From Lathyrus oleraceus (Eukaryota; Streptophyta; Magnoliopsida; Fabales; Fabaceae): DNA of 64,000 bases. Numbering within the stretch: the stretch's first letter is position 1; every line of letters begins with the position of its first letter. Shown in pieces: positions 1 through 10,837 of the stretch. Under the pieces are notes generated by a model, which ran no database searches, had not been told where the DNA came from, and worked only from the letters and a program-made list of their open reading frames with translations. The stretch covers positions 177,561,330 through 177,625,329 of the forward strand of contig NC_066581.1 of the NCBI RefSeq assembly GCF_024323335.1, written 5' to 3'. Position numbers and translations under genes: made by a program.

Positions 1-77
1 TTTAATAAATCATTTTACCTTCAAATAATTAAATTAAATAATATTTAATTTAATCTAATAATATTCGGGGTGTTACA
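1..77 (-). repeat. Inner edge of the Tekay 3' LTR
   Basis: These 77 bases match 6398-6474 and end with the terminal TGTTACA. On the minus strand this is the first part of U3 of the 3' LTR. The rest is off the left edge. Confidence 0.93.
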
Positions 78-92
78 ACTCTCCCCCACTTT
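78..92 (-). other. Tekay polypurine tract
   Basis: On the minus strand this reads AAAGTGGGGGAGAGT and abuts the LTR terminus. It is the expected plus-strand primer, lying between the gag-pol stop codon and the 3' LTR. Confidence 0.88.
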
Positions 93-119
93 AGAAGTTT
101 TCGTCCTCGAAAACATACC

Positions 120-3100
120 TCAAGCAAATAGAGTCGGATACGACTCCTTCATCTGATCTTCACGCTCCCAAGTCAAGCTCTCACCAGCGGGACCTCCCCA
201 AACAACCTTCACTAGAGCAATCTTCTTACCCCTCAGGGTCTTCTCTTCTCGGTCACCTATTCGAACTGGCAACACCTCCACGGTCAAATTATCCCTCACC
301 TGGATATCATCCAACTGAACAACATGCGAAGGATCCGCAATATACTTTCTCAACTGAGATACATGAAACACATCATGCAGATTAGAAAGCGACGGCGGTA
401 AAGCTATCCGATACGCCACTTCCCCAACCCTCTTCAAAATCTGATACGGACCCACAAACCTCGGAGTAAGCTTTTTAGACTTTAAAGCTCTACCCACACC
501 TGTCGTCGGAGTAACTCTCAAGAACACATGATCTCCCTCTTGGAACTCAAGTGCCTTTCTCCTCTTATCATGATAACTCTTCTGACGACTCTGAGAAATC
601 TTCATTTTCTCCTGAATCATCTTAACCCTTTCTGTCGTCTGCTGCACAATCTCAGGTCCGAGTACAACACTCTCACCTGATTCATACCAACACAATGGAG
701 TTCTACACCTCCTACCATACAATGCTTCATATGGAGCCATACCGATACTAGCATGAAAACTATTATTATAAGTAAACTCCACCAACGGCAAATAACTATC
801 CCAAGAACCACTCTGCTCCAACACACAAGCTCTCAACAAATCTTCTAAGGATTGGATTGTTCTTTCAGTCTGACCATCAGTCTGAGGATGATAAGCTGAA
901 CTCAACCTCAACTTAGTCCCCAACGCTTTCTGCAAACTTTCCCAAAATCTAGAAGTAAACCTGGGATCTCTATCAGACACAATACTGGATGGAATACCAT
1001 GCAGCCTCACTATCTCCTTAATATACAACTCTGCCAACTTCTCTAAAGAGTGATTAATCTTCATCGGCAAGAAATGCGCCGACTTAGTCAATCGATCCAC
1101 AATCACCCAAATAGAATCATTACCTTTCACCGTCCTCGGCAACCCCGTCACAAAATCCATAGAAATGCTATCCCACTTCCATTCAGGAATCTTCAAAGGT
1201 TGCATCATACCTGCCGGCTTCTGATGTTCAATCTTTGACTTCTGACAAGTCAAACAGGCATACACGAACTTAGCAACATCTCTTTTCATACCAGCCCACC
1301 AAAACAACTTCTTCAAATCTTGATACATTTTAGTTGCACCTGGATGGATACTCAATCCACTCCTATGGCCCTCTTCAAGAATACTCTTTTTCAATTCAGA
1401 CACCTCAGGAACACAAACTCTACCTTTAAATCGCAGGATGCCATTCTCATCAATCTCAAAATTACCACCATTACCCTGGTTAACCATAGTAATATGATCA
1501 ACTAGAGCGACATCAACTTGCTGACCATTCCGAATGTCTTCCAGAATTCCACTAGTCAACTTCAGCATACCCAACTTTACACTATCAGCGGAAACTTCAC
1601 AACCCAAACTCATATCACGGAACTGTTCAATTAATTCAAGCTCCCGAACCATCATCATAGACATATGTAGAGACTTTCTACTCAGCGCATCTGCAACTAC
1701 ATTAGCCTTACCGGGATGATAACTCAATTCGAATTCAAAATCCTTCAGTAATTCTAACCACCTTCTCTGCCTCATATTTAACTCTTTCTGATCAAACAGA
1801 TACTTCAGACTCTTGTGATCACTGAACACTTCGAATCTGGAACCATACAGATAATGCCTCCACATTTTCAACACAAATACAACAGCTGCAAGCTCTAGAT
1901 CATGCGTAGGATAATTCCTCTCATGAACTTTCAACTGTCTAGAAGCATAAGCTACAACTTTACCATTCTGCATCAAAACACCGCCAAGACCCATCAAAGA
2001 AGCATCACAATAAACAACGAAGGACTCACCAGGATTAGGCAAGATCAACACTGGAGCACTGGTCAACCGCCTCTTCAACTCAACAAAACTCGCTTCACAA
2101 GCTGCATCCCACACATATACTTGACCCTTCTTAGTCAACTGCGTCAACGGCAATGCCAACTTAGAGAAGCCTTCAATAAATCTGCGATAATAACCAGCTA
2201 ACCCCAGAAAACTGCGTATCTCAGTAGCAGACTTCGGAGTCTCCCACTGTAATACGGCATCAACTTTAGCAGGATCAACGGAAATCCCACCACTCGAAAT
2301 CACATGGCCAAGGAAACTCACTTCCTTCAACCAGAACTCACATTTAGATAACTTTGCATATAATTTCTTTTCTCTTAACACCCGCAAAACAATTCTCAGA
2401 TGTCCTGCATGCTCTTCTTCCGTCTTAGAATATATCAATATATCATCTATGAACACCACAACAAAATTATCAAGGTACGGATGAAATATACGATTCATAT
2501 ATTCCATAAACACACCTGGAGCATTAGATACACCGAACGGCATCACAGTGTATTCATAATGACCATACCTCGTACGGAAAGCAGTCTTCGCAATATCATC
2601 TGACTTCACTCGGATCTGATGATAACCCGACCGCAAATCAATTTTACTGAAAACATGAGCTCCAACCAACTGGTCCATCAAATCATCGATCCTCGGCAAT
2701 GGATACCGATTCTTGATAGTCACCTTATTCAACTGCCGATAATCGACACACAACCTCATCGTACCTTCTTTCTTCTTCACTAACAATACTGGTGCACCCC
2801 AAGGAGAAACACTTGGACGCACAAACTTCTTCTCAAGCAATTCTTCAAGTTGCTTCTTCAATTCAACTAATTCAGTTGCCGACATTCTATAAGGAGACAT
2901 CGACACTGGACTCGTACCTGGTACTAAGTCAATGGCAAATTCGATTTCACGTTCTGGAGGTAAATCACTTACATCCTCCGGAAACACATCCTGAAATTCA
3001 CAGACAACAGGCAAATCTACACTCACCACTTTCTTATCCGCTTGCAGAGACGCAAATAAAGCGAATATCTGAGCTTCATTCTTCCCAAAATCCCCCACCT

Positions 3101-4487
3101 GCCTAGCAGATAGAAATCTTGCCTCATCATTCTCACCAACTTCAGAAAACCGCACCGTCTTACTATAGCAGTTTATAAACACGCCATAGAATTCTAACCA
3201 ATTCATTCCCAGGATAATATCAATTTGGTGCAAGGGTAAGCACACCAAATCAACTACGAACTCTCTCTCGAAGATCGTCAAATGACAACCTCGACAAACA
3301 ACAGAAGTCTTCACAGAACCATTAGCAGGAGTATCTATCACCATACTTCCGCCTAGGGACGACATAATCACACCAATCCTGGTCGCACACTCATACGAAA
3401 TGAACGAATGAGTAGCACCAGTGTCAACAATAGCAAGCAATTCAACATTATTAATCAAGCAAGTACCTTTAATCAGGTTATCTTCTTTAGGAGCTTCAGT
3501 CCCACTCAGAGCAAACACCCTACCAGTAGTATGAGCTGCAGTAGCCACCTTCTTCGGTTTCGAGCACTGCGAACTGATATGGCCTTTCTCGCCACAATTA
3601 AAACATGTCGGACCAGCATCCTTACATTCGGTAACTCTATGACCAGCCTGACCGCATCGGAAACATCTCAGCACTTTCTTGGTACAGCTATCAGCACGGT
3701 GGCCTGGCTCGCCACACTTGAAACATTTACCAGTTATGGAAGATCCTCCCCCACTTGGCTTCTTCTCATCTACCACTTTCTGCTTACCTTTACCATTCGG
3801 AGATGCATAAGGACTACCACGATCCTTATTCTTCTTCTCACTAAGACTCTTGTAATGAGCAGTCCTAGCCCTGCTATCTTCATCAAATATCCTGCACTTA
3901 TTAACCAGTGTAGGAAACCTACGAATCTCCTGGTAACCAATGCCTTGTTTGATCTCGGGACGCAACCCGTTCTCAAACTTGACACACTTGGATTCCTCAG
4001 CATCAGCACCATTATAATGAGGGCAATACTGCACCAGCTCCTCAAACTTCGAAGCGTAATCAGCAACAGACATGTTACCCTGCTTCAGTTCTAGAAATTC
4101 CATCTCCTTCTTACATCGCACATCAGCAGGAAAATATTTCTCCAGAAAGACCGTCTTGAACCTTTCCCAAGTCACCTCAGTACCTGGTACTTCAATTCTC
4201 TGACGAGTGTTATCCCACCAGTTTTCAGCCTCTTCAGATAACATATGCGTACCAAACTGCACCTTCTGTGCTTCAGTACACGTCATCACCCGGAAAATCT
4301 TCTCAATTTCCCTCAGCCAATTCTGAGCACCATCTGGATCATAGCGCCCTTTGAATGTAGGAGGGTTATTCTTCAGAAACCTTCCCAAATTCCTAAACTC
4401 GTCGACCGGCGGATTCTGCTGCGCCTGCATAGCCTGCGCTATAGCAGCCAGAGCCTCAACAATCGCAAGGTCATTTTCTCCAGCCAT
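120..4487 (-). CDS. gag-pol: Tekay-type gag-pol polyprotein with chromodomain, intact
   Basis: Single ORF of about 1455 codons encoding all retrotransposition enzymes. Order: gag capsid region (about residues 30-230); three CCHC zinc knuckles ([18 protein letters not shown] and CFNCGEKGH, about 255-320); aspartic protease with [12 protein letters not shown] with the [10 protein letters not shown] active site; RNase H starting near [11 protein letters not shown]; integrase with an HHCC finger and a DFVTGLP catalytic block; and a C-terminal chromodomain-like segment (LVKVVWGG to WEREDQM). The ATG at 4485-4487 (MAGEND) is preferred because the ORF extends upstream only through a TTG. No internal stop or frameshift is visible, unlike every other polyprotein here. 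The chromodomain places it among chromoviruses; targeting to a particular chromatin is family knowledge, not shown by sequence. Confidence 0.96.
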   Translation of the reverse strand: MAGENDLAIVEALAAIAQAMQAQQNPPVDEFRNLGRFLKNNPPTFKGRYDPDGAQNWLREIEKIFRVMTCTEAQKVQFGTHMLSEEAENWWDNTRQRIEVPGTEVTWERFKTVFLEKYFPADVRCKKEMEFLELKQGNMSVADYASKFEELVQYCPHYNGADAEESKCVKFENGLRPEIKQGIGYQEIRRFPTLVNKCRIFDEDSRARTAHYKSLSEKKNKDRGSPYASPNGKGKQKVVDEKKPSGGGSSITGKCFKCGEPGHRADSCTKKVLRCFRCGQAGHRVTECKDAGPTCFNCGEKGHISSQCSKPKKVATAAHTTGRVFALSGTEAPKEDNLIKGTCLINNVELLAIVDTGATHSFISYECATRIGVIMSSLGGSMVIDTPANGSVKTSVVCRGCHLTIFEREFVVDLVCLPLHQIDIILGMNWLEFYGVFINCYSKTVRFSEVGENDEARFLSARQVGDFGKNEAQIFALFASLQADKKVVSVDLPVVCEFQDVFPEDVSDLPPEREIEFAIDLVPGTSPVSMSPYRMSATELVELKKQLEELLEKKFVRPSVSPWGAPVLLVKKKEGTMRLCVDYRQLNKVTIKNRYPLPRIDDLMDQLVGAHVFSKIDLRSGYHQIRVKSDDIAKTAFRTRYGHYEYTVMPFGVSNAPGVFMEYMNRIFHPYLDNFVVVFIDDILIYSKTEEEHAGHLRIVLRVLREKKLYAKLSKCEFWLKEVSFLGHVISSGGISVDPAKVDAVLQWETPKSATEIRSFLGLAGYYRRFIEGFSKLALPLTQLTKKGQVYVWDAACEASFVELKRRLTSAPVLILPNPGESFVVYCDASLMGLGGVLMQNGKVVAYASRQLKVHERNYPTHDLELAAVVFVLKMWRHYLYGSRFEVFSDHKSLKYLFDQKELNMRQRRWLELLKDFEFELSYHPGKANVVADALSRKSLHMSMMMVRELELIEQFRDMSLGCEVSADSVKLGMLKLTSGILEDIRNGQQVDVALVDHITMVNQGNGGNFEIDENGILRFKGRVCVPEVSELKKSILEEGHRSGLSIHPGATKMYQDLKKLFWWAGMKRDVAKFVYACLTCQKSKIEHQKPAGMMQPLKIPEWKWDSISMDFVTGLPRTVKGNDSIWVIVDRLTKSAHFLPMKINHSLEKLAELYIKEIVRLHGIPSSIVSDRDPRFTSRFWESLQKALGTKLRLSSAYHPQTDGQTERTIQSLEDLLRACVLEQSGSWDSYLPLVEFTYNNSFHASIGMAPYEALYGRRCRTPLCWYESGESVVLGPEIVQQTTERVKMIQEKMKISQSRQKSYHDKRRKALEFQEGDHVFLRVTPTTGVGRALKSKKLTPRFVGPYQILKRVGEVAYRIALPPSLSNLHDVFHVSQLRKYIADPSHVVQLDDIQVRDNLTVEVLPVRIGDREEKTLRGKKIALVKVVWGGPAGESLTWEREDQMKESYPTLFA

Positions 4488-4591
4488 ACTCTCTGCACAA
4501 CACAACCACAGCCGTTAAGTATTGACAGTGTCATCTACACTAATCGACCAACAGGGAAAACATCACATTATGACTCGACTCGACCGACAAT

Positions 4592-4603
4592 GCTCTGATA
4601 CCA
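4592..4603 (-). other. Tekay primer binding site (initiator tRNA-Met type)
   Basis: The minus strand reads TGGTATCAGAGC four bases inside the LTR end at 4608. This is the classic complement of the initiator tRNA-Met 3' end used by many plant Ty3 and Ty1 elements. Confidence 0.93.
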
Positions 4604-5588
4604 CTAATGTTACACCCTTCTACCCAAACGACATATTTTATATAGATTATCAGAGTACAACATGTAGAAGAGTTTACATTTCTTTCAACTTAAAACATAT
4701 TATTTATTAAAATTTAAAACTTCGCAGTGGACAACCACACAAATATTATCATTCATCATATAACAATTCATAATAATGTTTCAACATTATCTCAACATAT
4801 TAGTCATCATAAACAACGTAATTAATAACCAATTATCTATCGAATCCCATAACCCCGGTGTCACATGACCAGAGCATTTGACTCGACTCTGTAGAATAAC
4901 TCTACACTTATTCTTCAAACCTCAACAATAGCTACTCCTCTTTATCTGCACATTGCTCATCATAGATGAACATAAACACATGCAGAAGGGGTGAGAATTA
5001 CATTATTAAATAATAATATAACGACAGAAACATAAACATAAATATATTTCACATATGCCAACACAGCTCATCATCACATCATAATCAACATACTCATGAA
5101 CATCAACGAAACAACATATCAAATGCAATGTACACACCCATGCATGACTCAACACGACTCGGTATACCCATTTTGTGACCAACTACAGGATCACCACTCC
5201 CAGATTCATCACCATAGAATCCGAGTTCCCCGCAAGGAACTAAGCCTCTCAACAAGCCCGGAGTCAACAACATCATTGGAACTCAGTCCGTTCATCACTA
5301 GGCATCGGCCTTTCATGAATGCATGCACACCAAACATGCATCATAATCAACATAGCAACAACAACATCATATAGTCATGTTATCATCATCATTAATACAT
5401 TTTATCGCAAAAGCATATCACATCATGCCACAAAATCAAACACAGTATTAGCACACTCTACTAATACCTATACTATTCTAAACAACGGGAAATGAACCCT
5501 ACAACATCATACCTCAGCTAAGTACATCACTCAGCCTAAACAACCAAAAACTGCACGACCACTGTTCAGGAAAATCACAATTCTGCCC

Positions 5589-5878
5589 ATACGCGTACTG
5601 CCTATGCCCATACGCGTATTGCCCAAACCTGGACAAGTCCATACGCGTATTGCCCAAATCCATACGCGTATGCTACGCGTACCACACCTTCGTACGCGTA
5701 CCAACAGAGACACTTTCACGTTCAAAACCTCATCTCTTTCGCTCATACGCGTATGACATACACCATACGCGTACCACATCCAGGGATACGCGTATCACAC
5801 GCGTATGGCGCGTACCAGCGCCAAAACTCCCTTTCCTACGCCCTCTCATACGCGTATTGCCTAGTGCCATACGCGTAT
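5589..5878. repeat. Cluster of about 13 ATACGCGTAT-like palindromes in the Tekay LTR
   Basis: Full or near copies of the palindrome ATACGCGTAT occur at 5589, 5610, 5641, 5662, 5673, 5692, 5745, 5765, 5786, 5797, 5807, 5848 and 5869. Spacers differ in sequence and length, so this is not a simple tandem repeat. On the minus strand the cluster starts about 600 bases into the LTR. Each core is ACGCGT, which fits the consensus bound by plant CAMTA factors; function is inference. Confidence 0.9.
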
Positions 5879-6358
5879 GACCAGAATCCAGTTTTCCAAA
5901 TCTGCTATGGGTTTTCTCTGCTACGAACCTGTCCAATTCAACCGTTCACAGTCCCAATTTCACACAAAATCACTCATATCCTCTAACACGAATCATCCCC
6001 TATTTCGATTTCACAAATCCTAACATCATTACATATCATTTCTACGAATTCCTTCGATTAAAATTCCAACGTTTGTTCATCCAGTATTTCACCGTTTTCA
6101 GCATATTATTGTTTAATAAGTTTCAGACCCCTTACCTCTTTGGATTGAAGGAAGTTCTGAGCAATCTTTTGCCTTTTCCTCTTCCTTTTCTTTCTCTTCA
6201 GCGCTTTCCCTTTTACTCTGACTCTGAGGCAAAAGTACGTGAAAAACACCCTGAGTTCTCCCTTTGGCTTCTTTTATCAAATTCCCACTTTTACCCTTTC
6301 ACTCTTCATATTCCATTTATCTTATTTATTTAATTATTATTAAAATAAATAACATTTA

Positions 6359-6386
6359 TAATAATAATAATAATAATAATAATAAT
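6359..6386. repeat. (ATA)n microsatellite
   Basis: About nine uninterrupted ATA/AAT triplets near the outer end of the Tekay 5' LTR. Confidence 0.95.
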
Positions 6387-6474
6387 TCCCAATATTATTT
6401 AATAAATCATTTTACCTTCAAATAATTAAATTAAATAATATTTAATTTAATCTAATAATATTCGGGGTGTTACA

Positions 6475-7114
6475 TGAACAACACATAAAAAGTTAGGTCT
6501 CAGTGCACTTCAAAATAGTCAGATGAATTGACTGATCAACTTCTCAAGTCCATGATTCATATCTTGATGAATTGATGATTGAGTAAACTTAAATAAGTTC
6601 AAATATGCATGAAATGATGAGTTAAAGAACTTCCCTTGATTGTATTTGATCATGGGCTGAGGTTACTTCAAGAGCAAGGCATTGTGGTACACAGATGAAT
6701 TAAGGTTTCCTTGGGAAACAAACCTCAAACCCTTTGACTTGCTTTGATCAAAATGATGAATTGATATGCTAGGAGGCATATTTGATGGATGAGAGATTTG
6801 GGAACCATTACCATGCTTGCTTTTCTCTTCTTTTGACCATATCTTTGCACCAATGATCTCCTTGAAGCTTTTGACCTTGTGATTGCTCAAGCTACAAAAA
6901 AAAGATGTTAGTGACATATTTTTGTGCTTTTGATTAGTAAACAAAATAAGAAAAGAAATAATATACAATTAAAGCATGCTTGGTGATCTCAAACCACTCA
7001 CAAGAGGTCCCACCCAAAGGCAAAGGGAACCAAGATGCTTATGATCCTTGAGGCTTTGCAAATGCAATGTTATGATGCCATGAGGGACCTTAGGGCCAAA
7101 ATTGGGGTCTTACA
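6475..7114 (-). repeat. Ogre A 3' LTR, surviving end
   Basis: It ends in the Ogre-type terminus AAATTGGGGTCTTACA at 7114, the same end seen at 39641, 53557 and 53660. The final 150 bases resemble the ends of those LTRs closely. The remainder lies beyond the Tekay insertion, off the left edge. The small ORF at 6663-6968 is not supported as a gene. Confidence 0.88.
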
Positions 7115-7419
7115 GATGCCCTTATTTAAGGTCATTCTAGCCGGAGAAGTGAAGGTTAAAATCTTCGTTTCGACGAGGTAGAATGGGCTTAAATAATAAC
7201 AAAGAGACGAATTTTGGTCCCTAAGAGACCTCATGATGCAGATGTATGCATGCAAATGGTAAAAACTCTGTGGGGATATGTGTCCACAAAGGCAAAGATC
7301 AGGAGGAAATTGACAATCCCTATGAATAATTCATTCTATGGGGTAGAGACTCTACTGGGGAGTAAAGGGATGAAAACACGTGAGCAGGTCACGACTTGAA
7401 ACTTGCTGAGAGACACAGA
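7115..7419 (-). other. Ogre A polypurine tract and left part of 3' UTR
   Basis: Starts with the Ogre polypurine tract (GATGCCC...TTATTTAAG on the plus strand) and follows the same 3' UTR sequence as 39642 and 53661 onward. It ends in ACAGA (7415-7419), the target duplication of the Sirevirus. No gene. Confidence 0.85.
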
Positions 7420-8664
7420 TGTTAGACTATGGCACGGATCTAGAAGGGGGGTTGAATAGATCCCAATTAAAAAATTGAATCGGCGCTACCAATTTAAAAG
7501 AAAAATTGGTTTTAAAAATGTTTTTAGGTGCGGAAGCGGCCGAGGAAAATTAGTCTAAAAACGAACCGTTATTGGAAAACCGGATATGCGTTAAGCTAAT
7601 GGATATTTGATTGAAAGAGATACAATTCACTACACACAATGCACAATCAATTTTATAGTTCACTTATTTGCAAACCTAGTTCCAATGAATCAAAATACCA
7701 AATTGAAATACAATGCAAACTTAAGGCAACTTTAGCTTAGGCAATTTTACAAACACTTGGTGTGCACAAACACTCCAAGTGATTTTTGAGTTGAGTAAGT
7801 GATTCGATTTATCCTAGTACAATATGTTATTGTACTTAGTATTCCAACAACAGTTTGCAACACTTTCTCAACTTAAATCAATGTTTGTCAGAAAATTGCT
7901 TAAACTAAAATCACTTAAATTTTAAGCTGAAAATTAAATTGTGCAGAAAATTAAAGAAGACAAAGATTTGATGAGGCAGTTCCCCCGCCGTCCTCGCTTC
8001 GGGGTACGTCTGCCCTCAATTCTAAAAATAGAATTGAGATGATCAATAGATATAACCTGTGATGTTTAATCGTTTTTACAAGGAGTGCAGAGTATGTAAA
8101 CAACAGAATTTCCAATATGTTGAATGATACTTCTTCTCCTTGCCCCTTGATTCAAGATGAATCAAGACCTTTGATTGTTGATGTTTGACCTCCGTTTCCT
8201 GCCACTCGTTGATGAACCTTCCGTTCTTCAACCCCTTGGCCCGGCTGATCACGAACACGAACGAATCAAACCCGGATTCTTCACTACTCAAACACCGACT
8301 CCGCTACTAAACTGATGAAGACTTTCTCTCATCAGTTACCTTCGCTCAGCTGAGAGATAATGAAGCAACCCGTCCAAAAACCCCCAAACGCAAACCGGTA
8401 TTGGAGGATAAAACCCTAATGGTTTTATTCAAGAAAGAACCTGTCAAGACTTCAACTCGAACTCGATTCTTCAATCGCTACCTCGAACCTTATCACCCTC
8501 AAACTGTCACAAATCGCATCAAAAGTTGTTGTGTGCAGTTGATGAATTTCGGACTGTTGAAGATGAAGATGATGAATCTTTGACAACTATTTCACTCTTT
8601 CTTGTTTCCTTGAACACTTGTACTCAAAAATTCAAATGTTAGTTAATAGAAGTGTTTTTACTTC

Positions 8665-8672
8665 TATTTATA
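8665..8672 (-). promoter_or_regulatory. TATA box of the Sirevirus LTR (copy 1)
   Basis: TATAAATA on the minus strand, about 500 bases into the LTR and immediately downstream of the palindrome cluster. It is repeated at 18917-18924. The likely transcription start is about 30 bases downstream; no experimental support is available. Confidence 0.65.
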
Positions 8673-8736
8673 GTAACAGACAAAACCAAACAGACATAAC
8701 AGAAATTTAAACTTTGAAATAACTCAGAAAACTGAG

Positions 8737-8951
8737 GTTGCGCGCGAACGGTCGACCATAGGGTCAGCGCACGCTGACCCGTGGGGCACGCGCCGACTGC
8801 ATGCGTCGACGCAAGGGATTTTTGCGCCGACCCGTGAGTTAAGCGTCGACCCTATGCGTCGACGCAAAGGGTTCTTGCGCTGACTCCCTCCAATTTGGGC
8901 AGAGCCTTTGCGCCGACCCGTGAGCTTTGAGCTGACCCCTATGGTCGACTC
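8737..8951 (-). promoter_or_regulatory. GC-rich TGCGTCGACGCA motif cluster in U3 (copy 1)
   Basis: Two perfect 12-bp palindromes TGCGTCGACGCA (8802-8813 and 8855-8866) lie among variants GCGCCGACC (three times), GCGTCGACC, GGTCGACC and GGTCGACTC, plus the inverted repeat GTCAGCG-CA-CGCTGAC. The cluster ends about 65 bases upstream of the TATA box in the sense of transcription, the place expected for enhancer sites. The same cluster recurs at 18989-19203. Confidence 0.75.
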
Positions 8952-9170
8952 AAAGCCTTTAAATCTGCAAAAAAGCTGTGGTTAGTGATTTTCATATATT
9001 TGGTCATGATCACGCTTTGTTTATATGTCTTTAATAATTATAGTAGCTTTAGGATAACGTGAAAAAGGATATGGTGGGTAATGTGATGCATTTGTTCGTA
9101 GACTTGCATGATGGTCTTTTGTCATCATCGAAACTTGACATCGTATGTTGTATGAGACTTTGTCTTTACA

Positions 9171-10837
9171 ACAGAGAGAATCCGTGAAATAAATCAATGG
9201 AAGGACTCGAGCTGACTCGAAGATGCATGCATTTGGGAATATGCCAATACAGCAAAATTATCCGTAACGGGTACTTCGGATAAAAATCCGGACTCAGGTG
9301 GGGATGTCCACTAAGGACTCAGCTGAGGAAATAACAAATGAGGTATTACCGGTTACTGGGTAATAAACTCAAAAAGAGATCATGTGATCCCACTGGCATA
9401 AGGGTGAGGGAAAAACATTCTCCGGGAGAATGAATATCTAAGACCGGTACAAGGGTGAGAGATATCAAACATCCAAAACGTCTGAGGAAGACCTAAAAGG
9501 TACATTTCAACTCAAGGATTCTGACTTCACAGGGGACAAAAAGGCCATAATAGGGAGCAGAAGGAAGGAACACCAGGGATGCCGGTTACTGGGCATATAA
9601 TAGGTGACCAACCAAAACGTGAGATGGGGAATATTCTCAAGACACTCATCATCCGAAAGAGGGCTAAAAGAAAACTCGATTATGGGATGGACATTCAATT
9701 CCAAAAAGGGATACGAATCTTACTCAACTGGGGAAGAACAAAAGGCTTCGACCAAAAAGTGCATGAGATATATTATCTATTACCGTCAGAATATATATAA
9801 TATACTCGCATGGAAGATTATCCACAACCGGTTACTGGGTTAATAAAGGATAAATCGACCGACAAAGAAAGGCATCGGGATACCGAAACTAGGTATATAA
9901 AGATGACCATTCAGGGGAACAACAAACATTACCGGCAATCGGTATATGAAAGATGACTTGCTGGGGATAAAATGCCTGATCAGAGCAATTATCCAAAAGA
10001 ATGAGGGAATATCAACACCAAATATTGGATAATGATAACCGTCAAGGAGGGGATTACATCTACCGGATACTGGGTAGAAAACCACGGAAGTGTAACCGTC
10101 ATCGATTGCTACGAGAATAAATTTGTGTCCGTTGGACGCTTTCGGCTCTATCATGCCAATCATGTCAATTCCCCACATAGAGAAAGGCCATGGTGATGAA
10201 ATCACATTCAGAAGTGTTGGGGGAATATGAATCTTATCCGTATAAATCTGACACTTATGGCATTTCTTCACGTATTTGCAACAGTCAGACTCCATTGTCA
10301 GCCAATAGTAGCTTGTTCTCAACATCTTTCTAGCCATGGCATGTCCATTGGAATGAGTACCAAATGAACCCTCATGGACCTTAGTCATCAATAGGTCTGA
10401 TTCGTGTCTATCCACGCATCTGAGCAACACTATGCCAAAATTTCTCTTATAAAGCACATCACCATTGAGGTAGAAGCTTCCTGACAATCTCCTCAGAGTC
10501 TTCCTATCTTTCACAGATGCCCCAGGTGGGTAAACCTGGCTCTAAAGGAAACACTTGATATCATAATACCATGGCTTATCATCTTTCACCTCTTCTACTG
10601 CAAATACATGAGCTGGTCTGTCTAAGCGCATCACAGTGATATTGGGAACTTCATTCCAAAGTTTTACCACAATCATTGAAGCAAGTGTAGCAAGAGCATC
10701 TGCCATCCGATTCTCATCTCGAGGAATATGATGGAAGTCAACCTCAGTAAAGAAGGTTGAAATCCTCCTCGCATAATCTCTATATAGAATGAGGCCAGGC
10801 TGATTCGTTTCCCGTTCACCCTTAATCTGATTAACGA
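9171..10837 (-). pseudogene. Duplicated Ogre A fragment (3' UTR, integrase piece, RNase H end)
   Basis: Nearly identical to 19423-21089. It carries part of the Ogre 3' UTR with short hairpins, the integrase N-terminal HHCC finger and the first catalytic aspartate (about 10110-10514), and the end of the second RNase H (10515-10837). It has no continuation on the right: at 10837/10838 the sequence switches to Sirevirus DNA. It was therefore copied together with the adjacent LTR and not inserted on its own. Confidence 0.9.

Larger units (their letters stand above)
1..6474 (-). mobile_element. Tekay/Del-type Ty3/gypsy chromovirus, nearly complete
   Basis: In minus-strand order the element has a 5' LTR (4608-6474), a Met-tRNA primer site, one gag-pol ORF, a polypurine tract and the first 77 bases of the 3' LTR, whose remainder lies left of the window. 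Bases 1-77 repeat the end of the right-hand LTR (6398-6474) almost exactly. Lineage is called from the CCHC-PR-RT-RH-INT order and a C-terminal chromodomain. It interrupts an Ogre LTR, whose sequence resumes at 6475. The left target duplication is outside the window. An open polyprotein suggests recent insertion. Confidence 0.93.
4608..6474 (-). repeat. Tekay 5' LTR, 1867 bp
   Basis: It begins TGTTACACCC and ends GGGGTGTTACA on the plus strand, giving TG...CA termini with a short inverted repeat. The primer site abuts its left end, and Ogre LTR sequence follows on the right from 6475. It contains a cluster of ATACGCGTAT palindromes and an (ATA)n tract. The small ORFs across it are non-coding readings of the palindromes. 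Confidence 0.93.
7420..9170 (-). repeat. Solo LTR of the Sirevirus, 1751 bp
   Basis: Begins TGTTAGACTATGG and ends GTCTTTACA. It is flanked on both sides by ACAGA (7415-7419 and 9171-9175), the signature of a solo LTR made by LTR-LTR recombination. It matches the LTR at 17671-19422 with only about three differences that I could see (a G6/G7 run and two substitutions). The short ORFs inside it recur identically in the other LTR and are not genes. Confidence 0.9.
7420..10837. repeat. 3.4-kb direct repeat, left copy (right copy 17671-21089)
   Basis: The two copies lie 10,252 bp apart and cover an entire Sirevirus LTR plus 1.67 kb of flanking Ogre A. I noted about five differences in 3.4 kb: one G-run length change and four substitutions. 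Identity ends abruptly after GATTAACGA. The repeat spans two unrelated elements, so it reflects a recent segmental event and not transposition. Confidence 0.92.

Noticed and set aside
617..4598. Several plus-strand and alternative-frame ORFs of 60-230 codons across the Tekay gag-pol
   Set aside because: They lie opposite or out of frame with an intact polyprotein and show no domain features.
4631..4640. TATATAAAA as the Tekay LTR TATA box
   Set aside because: It lies about 25 bases from the LTR 3' end in element sense, too late to serve as the promoter for an R region inside the LTR.
5589..5878. Possible CRISPR-like array
   Set aside because: The repeats are only 10 bp, spacing is irregular, and they sit inside a plant LTR.
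5531..5986. Overlapping ORFs with repeated Arg-Val or Tyr-Ala phrases on both strands
   Set aside because: They are readings of the ATACGCGTAT palindromes, which remain open in several frames; there is no gene.
8076..8583. Conserved 60-71 codon ORFs present twice (also 18328-18835)
   Set aside because: Conservation is explained by duplication of the whole LTR; they have no protein-family features.
9840..10110. Last ~90 codons of the apparent Ogre integrase ORF
   Set aside because: This is 3' UTR sequence read through after the integrase truncation; it matches non-coding parts of other Ogre elements.
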